Assembly: GCA_902801625.1 (NCBI GenBank)
Contig: CADCJI010000003.1
Span: forward strand, 62,001-126,000
DNA from: an uncultured Bacteroidia bacterium
GTDB taxonomy: Bacteria > Bacteroidota > Bacteroidia > Bacteroidales > F082
DNA: 64,000 nucleotides
Direction: 5' to 3'
Below the pieces are notes generated by a model. That model was not told where the DNA came from. It saw only the letters and a program-made list of their open reading frames with translations, and made no database searches. The position numbers were made by a program, and so were the translations under genes. Positions 14,613 to 24,868 of the stretch are shown here, piece after piece; position 1 is the stretch's first letter; each line of letters starts with the position of its first letter.

Positions 14613-17603
14613 TCATTCCGCTATTGGATAGGCCTCATACAGAATGTCGTGCAAGGCCGTTCTGATGTTTTGACGCGCCAACCTGTTGGGTTCGGGATCG
14701 GGATGCACGCGGTTCGAGAGGAATATGAGCACCGTCTTGTTTTTCGGGTCAGCCCAAACGAAAGTGCCCGTAAAACCCGTATGTCCAAAGCCTTTCATCG
14801 AGCCCAATTTGGATGCCGTGCTCGAGCCTTTCTTGTTTACAGGCAACTTGTCGAAGCCGATGCCACGTCGGTTATCATTACTAGAGAATGGGGCTCTGGT
14901 GAAATAGCGTACCGTCTCAGGTTTCAGGTATTGCACACCATTGTATGTACCTTCGTCAAGAAGCATCTGCATGAGTACCGCCAAATCGCGGGCATTGGCA
15001 AACAGACCCGCATGACCCGCCACGCCACCAAACATGGCCGCAGCCTGGTCATGCACATCGCCCCAAATCAGCTGCTTACGAAAAACCGTGTCATTTTCGG
15101 TAGGCGCAATCTGCTCACGAATAAAATGATTCAAAGGTTGGTAACAGATATGCCACAAATTCATGGGATGGTAGAACTTCTCGTTCAAGTAGTCTTCGAT
15201 ATTCTGGTTGGTCAGCTGCTTAACGATTTTCGGCATGTAATAGAAACCCATGTCACTGTAAAGATATTTCTTCTTCCCCAACGGCGTCTTGGAAACGGAA
15301 TCGAAAATGCGGTCGGCGTAATCATTCACAAGGTAAAGGTTTTCAGCCACCCTGACACTGTGGCTTTTATCTAACTCATCACTATAGAATGCCTCCATCG
15401 GTCCGTTTTCATCCACCGTCACTTTGTAGAAAGGTATCCAAGCCTTCAGTCCAGCCTGGTGCGTCATGATGTCGATGAGTTTCAGCTTGCCGTGAGCCTT
15501 ACCCTTCAAATAGGGAAAAAAATCGGCTAATGTCTTGTTGAGGTCGATCAAGCCGTCGTCATACAACTTCATGATAGCCAAGGTGGAAGCGAAAATTTTG
15601 GTGCATGAAGCGATGTCATACAAGTCATCTGGCTGCACACGATGGCCGCCACCATAGGTGAACGTGCCGAAACAGGTATCGTAAACCACCTGCCCGTCCT
15701 TCAACGCCACAATTTGGCACCCTGGATAAGCTTTCCCTTTGATGCCCGCCTTGGCTACCGAATCCAAACGAAGGGCATATTTCTCGTCCAACTTTGAGAC
15801 AGGCATCGTCTGAAAAGGATTGCTTTCAACAGGCTCGTTCTGCATCAGCTGTCCTTTCACGCGTTCAGGCCGCTCTGGTGCTTCCTTGAAAGGAAGAGTG
15901 TAAGTCGGCTCTTTAGGCAGGCCAATAACGATGCCATCGCCACATTTGAACTTCGACACCGAAACAGGCAAAGTGCCATGAGGTTCCAACTCACCTGACA
16001 ACAGCTTCACCACTGCATCCACGGCAGGCACCTCGTCCTGATAGGCCACCACCAAACCCTTCACGCTATTGTTGATGCGGAACATATCCAAAGCATACGG
16101 ACATGCAAACAAATTGAGAATCACGTCATTCTGTGCCACCAATCGGTTGAAGAACTTCACAGTCTCATCATTGATACCATAGTTCTTACTCGCAAACATC
16201 GTGGTCTTTTCGATGCTGACCACCACCAAATCGTAGGCTTCCAACTTTTTCAGCCAGTCGGCAGACTTGGAAGCGATTTTATCCTTTTCCACCACAAACG
16301 AAGTCGTGCTGTATCCTCTCTCGATCAAACCATTATTCACGTCGTTTTTGGTGTTGCCAATAGTCACCACCGCAATCTTCTTGTTGTTGGCCAAGGGAAT
16401 CACCTGGTCGTCATTGCGCAACATGGTGACAGCCTCTTCAAACAGTTGTCGGCGCAGGTCAACGTATGACTTCTTCTTCAAGTCGCTCATCAGGTTCTCC
16501 GTCGACAAGGCTTTAAATTGGGTAAGACCAGCGCGGTACTTGTAGCGCAGGATTTTCTTGCAGCTCTCCTCCAATCTCGCCGCAGCCACAGTATCACGTT
16601 CTGCCGCCGCCTTGATGGTCTTGATGGCAAAGGGCACATCGTGGGGCAGAATCAACACATCGTTGCCTGCCATGAAGGCCACGTAAGGCACACTGTCGTT
16701 GCGAACCTTCTCCGAGACACCCTTCATATCAAGGCCATCGGTGAAAATCAAGCCCTCAAAACCCATTTCCTCCTTCAGCAGGTCAGTGACCACACCATAA
16801 GACAACGACGATGAGGTATTCTTAACCTTTTCAATGGCAGGGAAATACAAATGGCCAACCATCGCTCCGTTCACTCCTTGATCAATCATATATTGGAAAG
16901 GCGCCAACTCGATGTCACGCACCTCCTCAATCGGACGGGTCACTGTGGGCAGGGTCAAATGGGAGTCCGTGGATGTGTTGCCATGCCCCGGAAAATGTTT
17001 CATCGTGGTGACCAAGCCTTTGCTTTGCATACCAAGCGCGTACGATGTGGCTTTTTCTCCTACCTTCTGCGGATTCTCACCAAAACTGCGCATTCCAATG
17101 ATTGGGTTGGCCGCATTGGAGTTGACATCAGCGACAGGAGCGAAATTCACATGGATGCCCATCCGTTGGCATTGCTCAGCCACTTGTTGTCCCATCTCAT
17201 AAAGCAATTGGTCGTCGGCAATGGCACCCAGGGTCATCTGATAGGGATAGGCCAATGTCTTGTTGACACGCATGGCCAAGCCCCATTCAGCATCAATGGA
17301 GACCATCAACGGTGTCTGCGCCAATGCCTGCCATTCGTTAGTCTTTTTGACTTGAGCCTCAGCATCGGCACGGAAGAAACACACGCCACCGATGTTGTAC
17401 TTCTTGATGTATTTCGCCACATCGTCATAAAACGGCTTGTCAGGCTGATTGGCACGCATGCAAATCAACTGACCCACCCGCTGCTCCACGGTAAGGCTGT
17501 TATACACCGAATCCACCCAGCGCGATTCCGCGTCCTGGGCAAAGCACTGTGCGGCGGAAAAGGCCAACACAAAGCAACCAATTAAACGTTTTTTGATATT
17601 CAT
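14613..17603 (-). CDS. GH3 beta-N-acetylhexosaminidase fused to a beta-lactamase-like serine hydrolase
   Basis: 996 residues with a signal peptide ending at ...CFAQ22. Residues 30-390 are a NagZ-type GH3 domain: KHFPGHGNT at 202-210, acid/base loop DSHLTLP with Asp213 and His215, and nucleophile Asp289 in FTDGLDMKG. A GH3 C-terminal domain follows to about 600. The last 360 residues are a class C beta-lactamase/penicillin-binding-like hydrolase with the SxxK motif SCTK, YSD in the Tyr-motif position and HTGFTGT for the KTG box. The fusion suits peptidoglycan turnover in the periplasm: GlcNAc release plus an amidase, esterase or DD-peptidase activity. Last gene of the operon, 16 nt after the thioredoxin-like gene. 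Confidence 0.9.
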   Translation of the reverse strand: MNIKKRLIGCFVLAFSAAQCFAQDAESRWVDSVYNSLTVEQRVGQLICMRANQPDKPFYDDVAKYIKKYNIGGVCFFRADAEAQVKKTNEWQALAQTPLMVSIDAEWGLAMRVNKTLAYPYQMTLGAIADDQLLYEMGQQVAEQCQRMGIHVNFAPVADVNSNAANPIIGMRSFGENPQKVGEKATSYALGMQSKGLVTTMKHFPGHGNTSTDSHLTLPTVTRPIEEVRDIELAPFQYMIDQGVNGAMVGHLYFPAIEKVKNTSSSLSYGVVTDLLKEEMGFEGLIFTDGLDMKGVSEKVRNDSVPYVAFMAGNDVLILPHDVPFAIKTIKAAAERDTVAAARLEESCKKILRYKYRAGLTQFKALSTENLMSDLKKKSYVDLRRQLFEEAVTMLRNDDQVIPLANNKKIAVVTIGNTKNDVNNGLIERGYSTTSFVVEKDKIASKSADWLKKLEAYDLVVVSIEKTTMFASKNYGINDETVKFFNRLVAQNDVILNLFACPYALDMFRINNSVKGLVVAYQDEVPAVDAVVKLLSGELEPHGTLPVSVSKFKCGDGIVIGLPKEPTYTLPFKEAPERPERVKGQLMQNEPVESNPFQTMPVSKLDEKYALRLDSVAKAGIKGKAYPGCQIVALKDGQVVYDTCFGTFTYGGGHRVQPDDLYDIASCTKIFASTLAIMKLYDDGLIDLNKTLADFFPYLKGKAHGKLKLIDIMTHQAGLKAWIPFYKVTVDENGPMEAFYSDELDKSHSVRVAENLYLVNDYADRIFDSVSKTPLGKKKYLYSDMGFYYMPKIVKQLTNQNIEDYLNEKFYHPMNLWHICYQPLNHFIREQIAPTENDTVFRKQLIWGDVHDQAAAMFGGVAGHAGLFANARDLAVLMQMLLDEGTYNGVQYLKPETVRYFTRAPFSSNDNRRGIGFDKLPVNKKGSSTASKLGSMKGFGHTGFTGTFVWADPKNKTVLIFLSNRVHPDPEPNRLARQNIRTALHDILYEAYPIAE

Positions 17604-17619
17604 ATAACTATACTATTAT

Positions 17620-18456
17620 TCAATAAGAAATATTATTTGATCTCAACCAATCCTTTAACTCCAGCCAATCGTAAGGCTTGCAAACGATGGTCTTGTTTTC
17701 GTCCAATACAAACACCGTTGGCGTAGAAGTGATATGGTAATCCAAAAAGGCTTTGCTATCCCAACGCAATTCATCATAGAAATGGTATCCCGACAAACGC
17801 ATTTTTTTTGCCTCTTTTGTCACCTCTTCTTTGTCATCGGCCAAAGCAAACGTAACCAACTCAAAATCAGACTTCAAGTCAAGGTGTTTTCGAATTTGCA
17901 CTAGAAAGTCATGACAGTATTCGCAGTCCGTCGACCAAAAGACGATAATGATATGCGATGCTTGGGAATCAAACAAGCAATATGACTTCCCATCGACAGT
18001 AGTCCCTTTAAAATCAGGGGCTTGCACACCAACTTTCACCTTCTGATAAGGCTCCGTGATGGAATCCAGACGCAGACCTTCTTCCATAGTTATCTCACCT
18101 TCAGCGAGTTGAGGATAATTCAAAAGATAGTCAACCACAGCATCCCTGCCCATGGAGGCATAGCCGTTCAAGGCGAACTCCAGCACGTGCTCATATACGC
18201 TCATATTGGCTTTGGCCTTGTCGAGCAGCACACCCAAACCCGCAATGGACAGGCTGTCGAAGCGACGCTCGTCGCCATCAGTAAAAGAATAGAAGTAACT
18301 AACCATCTTATCGGAAAAAGCCTTTGAGGTGACCAAGGTGGTATCGCTGAAATCCACATCATCCCAATAACCCAACATCACATCGGTTTGTGCCTTCATA
18401 GAAAACCCTGAAAGCATCAAAACGAAAAGAAAAATGATATGGATTATCTTTTTCAT
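17620..18456 (-). CDS. Periplasmic TlpA/thioredoxin-like protein
   Basis: 278 residues with a signal peptide (MKKIIHIIFLFVLMLSGFSM...). Residues about 30-135 are a helical N-terminal domain as in Bacteroidota TlpA-like proteins (RRFDSLSIAGLGVLLDKAK). The thioredoxin fold starts at VGVQAPDFKGTTVDGK, with redox motif CEYC in FWSTDCEYCHDF and cis-Pro loop TSTPTVFVLDENK. It likely reduces or isomerises disulfides, or moves electrons, in the periplasm. It lies between rnhB and the NagZ fusion in a compact operon. Confidence 0.85.
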   Translation of the reverse strand: MKKIIHIIFLFVLMLSGFSMKAQTDVMLGYWDDVDFSDTTLVTSKAFSDKMVSYFYSFTDGDERRFDSLSIAGLGVLLDKAKANMSVYEHVLEFALNGYASMGRDAVVDYLLNYPQLAEGEITMEEGLRLDSITEPYQKVKVGVQAPDFKGTTVDGKSYCLFDSQASHIIIVFWSTDCEYCHDFLVQIRKHLDLKSDFELVTFALADDKEEVTKEAKKMRLSGYHFYDELRWDSKAFLDYHITSTPTVFVLDENKTIVCKPYDWLELKDWLRSNNISY

Positions 18457-18479
18457 ATTCTATACTTTATATCACCTTA

Positions 18480-19076
18480 TTACAAGTCCAACTTTAACTG
18501 TATAGCCATGTTGAATGTCATGCGATGCAAAGGCGTGGTGCCATGGTCGGCGATGGCTTGTTTGTGTTCAGGCGTAGGATAGCCCTTGTTCTTTTTCCAG
18601 TTGTAAACGGGGTATTGTTCCCCGTACTCCACCATCATCATGTCCCTCGTGGTCTTTGCCAAAATGGAAGCTGCCGCAATGGATTGATATTTGGCGTCGC
18701 CGCCTACGATGCAGACATGCTTCACCTTTTTATAGGGATTGAAGCGGTTACCGTCAATCAGCAGCAACTCTGGACGTACTTTCAGCTGGTCCAAAGCCCT
18801 GTGCATGGCTAAAAAGGAAGCATTCAAGATATTGATCTCGTCAATCTCTTGTGCAGTGACGATGCCGATGCCATAGCTCAAGGCTTCTTTCATGACCAAT
18901 TCTCGTAATTGCATCCTTTTTTTCTCCGTAAGTTGCTTGGAGTCATTGAGTTCTGGGTAATCCACATCCTTCTTCAAGATGACAGCAGCGGCCACCACCG
19001 GACCTGCCAAACAGCCACGGCCAGCCTCATCGCAACCTGCTTCAATCTTATCCGAATAATGCGTTAACAGTCCCAT
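18480..19076 (-). CDS. rnhB: Ribonuclease HII
   Basis: 198 residues, full length. Starts with the catalytic [21 protein letters not shown] motif region (Asp and Glu of the metal site), then [10 protein letters not shown], and later LLIDGNRF with a catalytic Asp and [10 protein letters not shown]. It removes ribonucleotides and RNA primers from DNA-RNA hybrids. It is three bases from the DUF6427 gene and 23 nt from the next, so co-transcribed. Confidence 0.95.
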   Translation of the reverse strand: MGLLTHYSDKIEAGCDEAGRGCLAGPVVAAAVILKKDVDYPELNDSKQLTEKKRMQLRELVMKEALSYGIGIVTAQEIDEINILNASFLAMHRALDQLKVRPELLLIDGNRFNPYKKVKHVCIVGGDAKYQSIAAASILAKTTRDMMMVEYGEQYPVYNWKKNKGYPTPEHKQAIADHGTTPLHRMTFNMAIQLKLDL

Positions 19077-19079
19077 GGT

Positions 19080-20060
19080 TTAGAGCCATTTAAAGTAATA
19101 CTGATTGGCAAAGACCAAAAGGATGAACAGCGTCAGAAACAGATTGGCCCAACCCGTGTTGCCCATATAGGAAAAAGCGTATGACACAAGGATGGACAAG
19201 ACAATGAAAACCAAACCGTTCATCAACACATTGCCTCCTAAGAACAAGGTCAGCAAGGCGAAAATGGCAAGGATGAACGTCATTGAAATCTTGGTGCGCA
19301 CAGCAACCGTCTTCTCAAAGCCCGAATTATTGCCAAGAAACATCATCACAGTCGGAACAATAAGGATGGACAACAAGATGATATTCCGTAAGTTAAATCC
19401 TTCCACCGTAAAATGGAACGAGGTAAAATAGTCCTTATATCCCTGCAACAAGGCACCGAAGTCGCCAAAGAGGAACACACAGACAAAATACACAAAGTAG
19501 ACAAACAGGAACCCAAAAAGCGGTATCAGTTGCAAGCGCAACGAACCTTTCTTCGCAATGGGAAGCACGATGATTGCCCATAGTAACAACAAGATAGAAG
19601 GAAAATAACATAGGGAAGCCAAAGCGATGAAAGCACCTGACTTCAGCAACTTCATCTCAGGATTGGGCAATAGATAGGTATCATACAAATTGCTGATTGA
19701 CAATAAGATGAATAATACCGAAAAGGCAAAGGGATAAAAGTTGGTCTGAGTCACTGTGAGGCTCATCAGCAGGACGAAAACGAAAGCACCCATCGAGCTC
19801 ACCTTGCCGACAATCTGGTTTTTCACCATGACGGAGTTGAAAACCAAGGTGCCAAGCACCAACAGCACAAAAGCAACAGCATGTTGTGCAAGGGCAGAAC
19901 TACGGAGCAACTTGTCCACAAGGTTGAAGAGCGGCGTGACCGGCTCATCCAAGCCCACGATGGCCTTTCCCGACACAAACGCGGGAATCCAGAGGGCAAT
20001 CGCCAACAAGGCAACCACCACATACTGAACGGCATAGCTCTGTCTGAAAAACTTTATCAT
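19080..20060 (-). CDS. DUF6427-family polytopic membrane protein
   Basis: 326 residues and about nine to ten hydrophobic segments, starting MIKFFRQSYAVQYVVVALLA. The LDEPVTPLFNLVDKLL loop and the layout match the Bacteroidota-specific DUF6427 proteins that commonly sit beside purD and rnhB-like genes. Function unknown. The start overlaps the purD stop by four bases, so translation is coupled. Confidence 0.75.
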   Translation of the reverse strand: MIKFFRQSYAVQYVVVALLAIALWIPAFVSGKAIVGLDEPVTPLFNLVDKLLRSSALAQHAVAFVLLVLGTLVFNSVMVKNQIVGKVSSMGAFVFVLLMSLTVTQTNFYPFAFSVLFILLSISNLYDTYLLPNPEMKLLKSGAFIALASLCYFPSILLLLWAIIVLPIAKKGSLRLQLIPLFGFLFVYFVYFVCVFLFGDFGALLQGYKDYFTSFHFTVEGFNLRNIILLSILIVPTVMMFLGNNSGFEKTVAVRTKISMTFILAIFALLTLFLGGNVLMNGLVFIVLSILVSYAFSYMGNTGWANLFLTLFILLVFANQYYFKWL

Positions 20061-21427
20061 TGCATTCTCATCAAATCAAGTCCAATGTCGTGGCGGTAGT
20101 TAACGCCTTCGAAATGAATCTTTTCCACCTCGCGGTAGGCAATACTCCTCGCCTCTTCAATCGAGTCGCCGTGGGCCGTCACCGCAATGACACGACCGCC
20201 TGCCGTGACCACATTGTTTTCAGCATCAAATGCCGTGCCAGCATGGAAGGCGACCACATCCTTGAGGTTTTCTAAGCCACTCATTTTCATACCTTTTTTA
20301 TAGGCTTCAGGGTAGCCACCCGACACCATCATCACCGTGACAGCGGTCTTGGCGCTCTTGGCATAATGCACCTCGTCGAGGCGGCCATTGGCACAAGCCA
20401 TGAGCAAGTCAGCGAAGTCGCCCTCGATACGGGTCATCACGGCTTCGGTCTCGGGGTCGCCCATACGTACATTGTATTCAATGACATAAGGATTACCACC
20501 ATCGTTCATCAAGCCCAAGAAAATGAAACCTTTATAGTCGATGCCTTCGGCTTTCAAGCCTTTTAAGGTAGGTTTCACGATGCGCTCTTCTACCCTGTTT
20601 AGGAACTCAGGTGTACAGAACGGAACAGGTGATACAGCGCCCATTCCACCCGTGTTCAAGCCCTGGTCACCATCGCCGATGCGCTTATAGTCCTTGGCCT
20701 CGGGCAACAGCACATAATGCTCTCCGTCAGTCAAAACGAACACCGACACCTCGATGCCTTTCAGGAACTCCTCGATGACCACCGTGGCAGAAGCGGCACC
20801 GAATTTGCCGTCGAGCATCTTGCCCAACTCGTCCTTGGCTTCCTGCAAGTCGTTCAGGATCAACACACCCTTACCAGCAGCCAGACCATCGGCTTTCAGC
20901 ACGTATGGGGCTTTCACACTTTCGAGGAACTTGAAACCTTCGTTGAGGTTATCCTTGTTGACTTTGAAACACTTCGCTGTCGGCACACCATATTTCGCCA
21001 TAAAGTCCTTGGCAAAGGCCTTGCTGCCTTCCAACTCAGCACCACGCTTGTCGGGACCGATAATCTTCACAGCTTTCAGGCCGGCATCACCTTTGAAGAA
21101 ATCCACAATGCCATCCACCAAAGGCTGCTCAGGGCCGACCACAACAAGATTGATCTCCTGTTTCAAACAGAATTCTTTTATCGCTTCAAAATCAGAAAGT
21201 TTGATATTCACATTGACACCCACTTGTGCCGTACCTGCATTGCCTGGTGCAATGAAAACATGGGCACCTTCGCTCTGAGCAAGCTTCCATGCCAAGGCAT
21301 GTTCGCGGCCACCCGAGCCGAGCACTAAGATGTTGCGTCTCACTGCAGTGATGTGTTGTCCTTGGACTTCTTTCCAATCGACTGCATCTTTCTTGGCTTC
21401 GCCAGGATACATTATTATTTTTGCCAT
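20057..21427 (-). CDS. purD: Phosphoribosylamine-glycine ligase
   Basis: 456 residues. The conserved PurD start NILVLGSGGREHALAWKL appears only at residue 32; about 30 extra residues precede it and no ATG or good start occurs at the usual position. The rest is complete: VVVGPEQPLVDGIVD, the ATP-grasp stretch VLKADGLAAGKGVLIL, VIEEFLKGIEVSVFVL and EYNVRMGDPETEAVM. It catalyses the GAR synthetase step of purine synthesis. The N-terminal extension is the only oddity and may be real, since many Bacteroidota purD genes use a later start. Confidence 0.93.
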   Translation of the reverse strand: MAKIIMYPGEAKKDAVDWKEVQGQHITAVRRNILVLGSGGREHALAWKLAQSEGAHVFIAPGNAGTAQVGVNVNIKLSDFEAIKEFCLKQEINLVVVGPEQPLVDGIVDFFKGDAGLKAVKIIGPDKRGAELEGSKAFAKDFMAKYGVPTAKCFKVNKDNLNEGFKFLESVKAPYVLKADGLAAGKGVLILNDLQEAKDELGKMLDGKFGAASATVVIEEFLKGIEVSVFVLTDGEHYVLLPEAKDYKRIGDGDQGLNTGGMGAVSPVPFCTPEFLNRVEERIVKPTLKGLKAEGIDYKGFIFLGLMNDGGNPYVIEYNVRMGDPETEAVMTRIEGDFADLLMACANGRLDEVHYAKSAKTAVTVMMVSGGYPEAYKKGMKMSGLENLKDVVAFHAGTAFDAENNVVTAGGRVIAVTAHGDSIEEARSIAYREVEKIHFEGVNYRHDIGLDLMRMQ

Positions 21428-21430
21428 ATC

Positions 21431-22555
21431 TTATTCGTTTATTGCCTTAATTAAAGAATTCCAAATGTCCTCAGCAGCTTTATCCCACGAGAAAACTTTA
21501 GCACGTTCTCTACCCTTCTCAATAAGAGACTCACGCACCTTCTCATCAAGCATCTCCGTCATGCCTTCGGCGATGGAGGTCTCACTGAACGGGTCGACTA
21601 ACAGTGCCGCATCCTCTGCCACCTCAGGCATGGAAGTGACATTAGAGGTGATGACAGGCGTGTCGCACTTGAAGGCCTCCAAAATCGGAATACCAAAACC
21701 CTCAAAATAAGACACATACACCGATGCCAAGGCTGCTGCTGTCACCAAGTGCAAGTCTTCGGCACTCAGGCGCCCGGCGAAGACCACCTCATCCTTAAAT
21801 CGCATGGAGCTATAGGCCTGCTCAATCGGTTCCGACCACCAGCGCTTCTCCCCTACAATCAGCAACTTGACGTTGGATGGGGTCTGGCTCTTGAACAAGT
21901 CAAAAGCCGTGAACAAACGCGCCAAGTTTTTGCGTGGATGCAACGAGCCGACGAACATGAAATAAGGATTCCCATTCGTGTATTTTGCACGGATGGCCTC
22001 CTGCTCTTCTTCTGAAATGGGTGCAAACTTCTCATTCACACCGTTGTATGCCACATCTATCTTCTCAGGATCAACACCATAGCAATCCACAATGTCCTGT
22101 TTCGAAAACTCCGACACCGTCACGATTCGCTTGGCCTTGCGGGCAAACTTCGGGAAGTATTTCTTGTAGTGCCAAAGATGGATTTTTGGCATGTCCTTCG
22201 GGAAGTGCTCGAAATTAAGGTCATGGAATTGTGTCACTTGGGACACATCAGAACGAAGGCTGAGGTAGCCATCGGGCGAGAAGAACAAGTCGGGCTTGAT
22301 CTTCTTCAAGGCCTTGGTCACCGAAAACTCGAAGAACCAAATGAACAGGAATGGGTGTCGCGCCTGTGGGAACAACACTATGGGTTTCACGTTGTCGCCG
22401 AAGATGAACAATGGATCGGGCTCCCGGTCGAAGATGAAGTAGAACTCCACCTCGGGATGGTCTTTGACCATGCGACGCAAAGTCTCATAGGCCACCCATC
22501 CGATGCCTTCCAGCTTGTTTTTCAGCAACAAACGCGTATTTACCGCAATTTTCAT
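21431..22555 (-). CDS. GT4-family glycosyltransferase
   Basis: 374 residues in a GT-B fold. The N-terminal half begins MKIAVNTRLLLKNKLEGIGW, with an acceptor-side region including VTQFHDLNFEHFP. The C-terminal nucleotide-sugar domain contains YFMFVGSLHPRKNL, then SYFEGFGIPILEAFKCDTPV (EX7E-like Glu pair) and SNVTSMPEVAEDAALLVDP. It probably transfers a sugar to an envelope glycan or lipid; the acceptor is unknown. It is three bases from purD and nine from ahcY in the same operon. Confidence 0.9.
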   Translation of the reverse strand: MKIAVNTRLLLKNKLEGIGWVAYETLRRMVKDHPEVEFYFIFDREPDPLFIFGDNVKPIVLFPQARHPFLFIWFFEFSVTKALKKIKPDLFFSPDGYLSLRSDVSQVTQFHDLNFEHFPKDMPKIHLWHYKKYFPKFARKAKRIVTVSEFSKQDIVDCYGVDPEKIDVAYNGVNEKFAPISEEEQEAIRAKYTNGNPYFMFVGSLHPRKNLARLFTAFDLFKSQTPSNVKLLIVGEKRWWSEPIEQAYSSMRFKDEVVFAGRLSAEDLHLVTAAALASVYVSYFEGFGIPILEAFKCDTPVITSNVTSMPEVAEDAALLVDPFSETSIAEGMTEMLDEKVRESLIEKGRERAKVFSWDKAAEDIWNSLIKAINE

Positions 22556-22564
22556 AGCGGCATC

Positions 22565-23995
22565 TTAATAGCGGTAGATGTCCGACTTGTAAGGTCCCTC
22601 GACGGGCACGCCGATGTAGTCGGCCTGCTTCTGCGTGAGCTTGGTGAGCTTCACGCCAATCTTCTCAAGGTGCAAGCGGGCGACTTCCTCGTCCAAATAC
22701 TTGGGCAGGCAGTAGACACCTACTTTATATTGTCCGCGCTTCTCCCAAAGGTCCATCTGGGCCAAGGTCTGGTTGGTGAACGAGTTGCTCATCACAAAGC
22801 TAGCATGACCTGTGGCACAGCCAAGGTTGACCAAACGACCTGAAGCCAGCAGGAAGATGCAGTGACCGTCGTCGAAGACATATTTATCGACCTGAGGCTT
22901 GATGTTGATTTTCTCCTTCAGATGCTCGGTCTTTTCGAGGCGATCCACTTGGATTTCGTTGTCGAAGTGGCCTATGTTGCACACGATAGCCTGGTCTTTC
23001 ATCTTCAGGATGTGCTCCAATGTGATGACATCGCAGTTGCCCGTCGTGGTGACAAAGATGTTACCTTCCTTGACGGCCTCTTCCATCGTGGTGACCTCAA
23101 AGCCTTCCATGGCGGCTTGCAGGGCGCAAATGGGGTCAATTTCGGTGACAAGCACACGGGCGCCATAGCTCTTCATGGAGTGTGAGCAGCCCTTGCCCAC
23201 TTCGCCGTAACCGCACACGACGACCACCTTACCGGCAATCATCACATCAGTGGCACGCTTGATGCCATCGGCCAACGACTCGCGGCAGCCGTAGAGGTTG
23301 TCGAACTTCGACTTGGTCACCGAATCGTTCACGTTGATGGCGGGCACCAGCAACTCGCCGCGCTCGTGCATCTGATACAGACGGTGCACGCCCGTGGTGG
23401 TCTCTTCCGAAACGCCCTTCCAGCCAGCCACAACCGTATGCCAGAAGGTAGGATTCTCTTTATAGGTCGCCTTGATGACGCTCATCAGTGCAGCCTCTTC
23501 GGCACTACCCGTAGGTACGTCAAGGAGGTTAGGATCGTTTTCGCAGGCATAGCCCTTGTGAATCAGCAAGGTGGCATCGCCGCCATCATCCACGATGAGG
23601 TCCGGGCCAGTGCCATCGGGGAAAGTGATGGCACGTTTGGTGCACCACCAATAGTCTTCGAGCGTCTCGCCTTTCCAAGCGAAGACGGAGGTACCCGTCT
23701 CAGCGATGGCAGCTGCAGCATGGTCTTGCGTGGAATAGATGTTGCACGAGCACCAACGCACCGTGGCACCCAACTTGACCAAAGTCTCAATCAGGCAGGC
23801 CGTTTGGATGGTCATGTGCAGCGAACCCATGATCTTGGCGCCTTTCAGCGGCTTCGTGTCGCCGTATTTCTTGCGCAGCGACATCAGGCCGGGCATTTCG
23901 TGTTCCGATACTTCAATTTCCTTGCGTCCCCAAGCGGCCAAGTCCATGTCGGCCACTAAATACGGGAGTTTGCTATCTAAAAGTCTGTTATCCAT
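22565..23995 (-). CDS. ahcY: Adenosylhomocysteinase
   Basis: 476 residues. Hallmarks: [38 protein letters not shown], the NAD-binding [16 protein letters not shown] stretch, [13 protein letters not shown] and a C-terminal YKSDIYRY ending in the conserved Lys and Tyr that reach the NAD site of the partner subunit. It hydrolyses S-adenosylhomocysteine to adenosine and homocysteine, recycling the product of methyl transfers. First gene of the minus-strand operon with its own TATCTTTG box. Confidence 0.96.
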   Translation of the reverse strand: MDNRLLDSKLPYLVADMDLAAWGRKEIEVSEHEMPGLMSLRKKYGDTKPLKGAKIMGSLHMTIQTACLIETLVKLGATVRWCSCNIYSTQDHAAAAIAETGTSVFAWKGETLEDYWWCTKRAITFPDGTGPDLIVDDGGDATLLIHKGYACENDPNLLDVPTGSAEEAALMSVIKATYKENPTFWHTVVAGWKGVSEETTTGVHRLYQMHERGELLVPAINVNDSVTKSKFDNLYGCRESLADGIKRATDVMIAGKVVVVCGYGEVGKGCSHSMKSYGARVLVTEIDPICALQAAMEGFEVTTMEEAVKEGNIFVTTTGNCDVITLEHILKMKDQAIVCNIGHFDNEIQVDRLEKTEHLKEKINIKPQVDKYVFDDGHCIFLLASGRLVNLGCATGHASFVMSNSFTNQTLAQMDLWEKRGQYKVGVYCLPKYLDEEVARLHLEKIGVKLTKLTQKQADYIGVPVEGPYKSDIYRY

Positions 23996-24033
23996 TGATT
24001 TAAGTATTTTGTTTTCGTGTTAGTATGAAAAGG

Positions 24034-24041
24034 CAAAGATA
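24034..24041 (-). promoter_or_regulatory. TAnnTTTG -7 box of the ahcY operon
   Basis: TATCTTTG on the minus strand, 38 nt before the ahcY ATG. A TTTG lies 22 nt further upstream, slightly long for the -33 element. Confidence 0.5.
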
Positions 24042-24065
24042 AACAAATTCCCCTTACATCAACAC

Positions 24066-24087
24066 AAAAAGCGGAGAAATTCTCCGC
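24066..24087 (-). terminator. Terminator after the lipoprotein pair
   Basis: GCGGAGAA and TTCTCCGC (24071-24087) form an 8-bp stem, followed on the minus strand by five T. It lies 140 nt past the stop at 24230, just before the ahcY promoter region. Confidence 0.7.
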
Positions 24088-24096
24088 TCGATTTTT

Positions 24097-24224
24097 AACA
24101 CGAATTGTCATAAATTGGACACGAAATCGAAGATTGGCTCCGCCTAATCGGAGATTTCGACAAAGTCAATTGCAAAAATCCAATTTCTGAATATTTTATG
24201 ATAAATTCTTGATAATTCGTGTTT
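24097..24224 (+). repeat. Diverged copy (R0) of the left module of the R repeat, with terminal inverted repeats
   Basis: AACACGAATTGTCATAAATT at the left end and its inverted copy (17 of 20 matching) at the right end enclose CACGAAATCGAAGATTGGCT and ATTTCGACAAAGTCAATT. These words match the left module of R1, R3, R4 and R8, but the large GCGGCTGCC hairpin is absent. Confidence 0.6.
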
Positions 24225-24229
24225 TAAAT

Positions 24230-24868
24230 TCAATCTGGCAAGCGATACAAAGTCAGTTTGTCGTCCAAGGTGCATTGAATCAGGCCGTAATGCTTGGCGT
24301 AATAGACTTCAGTCGGGAAATTTTTCGTTTGCGGATAAGCAACGTCCTTGAGTTTGAGGCGCATCACACCTTGATATTCCACATCGTGCACATCGTATTT
24401 GTCGAGGTATTCAGCCATGAATTCCATCTCGCTGTCATTGCTGTACTCGTAGCAACACCTCGAATAAAACTTGTTGCCATCGATGCGCATAGTGTAATGC
24501 GCCGGGCCGAGATCCATCCTGAAATCGTCAGTGCCTTCCGGCTCGTCCTCAAGATGGTCTGCGGTCAAGCTAACGCTCATATTCAACGTAGAAAAAGAGG
24601 AGAAGCCGCTTTGGTAAACATGCTCGAATTCAAAGCCTTTCACATATATACCCATAAAATAGCTTTCCTGTTCCGACATGTATTGGTCAATATCCGCAAA
24701 TGAAAACGACTGCGAAACACCGTTGTTGTCGCGCATGGTGAACTTGAGGTTGACTGTGTCGGCAAACCACGCGCGGTTGGAATCTTGCACATAGTAAGAT
24801 TGGGTTGGCTTCGTGCATGAGGCCGTCACAAAGGCCAAAGCCAAGATAATCAAAAATTTAGTCTTCAT
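24230..24868 (-). CDS. Putative lipoprotein, partner of the upstream lipoprotein
   Basis: 212 residues from ATG 24868; a longer frame to 24886 would put extra residues before the signal peptide. The lipobox is LAFVTASC. The mature protein is about 190 residues, beta-rich and acidic, with no recognised domain. Its layout parallels the neighbour: an early hydrophobic strand, a Tyr/Glu-rich middle and an ending GLIQCTLDDKLTLYRL comparable with GIVMSNGEKYMLYED. The start overlaps the upstream stop by 11 nt. Surface or periplasmic lipoprotein of unknown role. Confidence 0.65.
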   Translation of the reverse strand: MKTKFLIILALAFVTASCTKPTQSYYVQDSNRAWFADTVNLKFTMRDNNGVSQSFSFADIDQYMSEQESYFMGIYVKGFEFEHVYQSGFSSFSTLNMSVSLTADHLEDEPEGTDDFRMDLGPAHYTMRIDGNKFYSRCCYEYSNDSEMEFMAEYLDKYDVHDVEYQGVMRLKLKDVAYPQTKNFPTEVYYAKHYGLIQCTLDDKLTLYRLPD

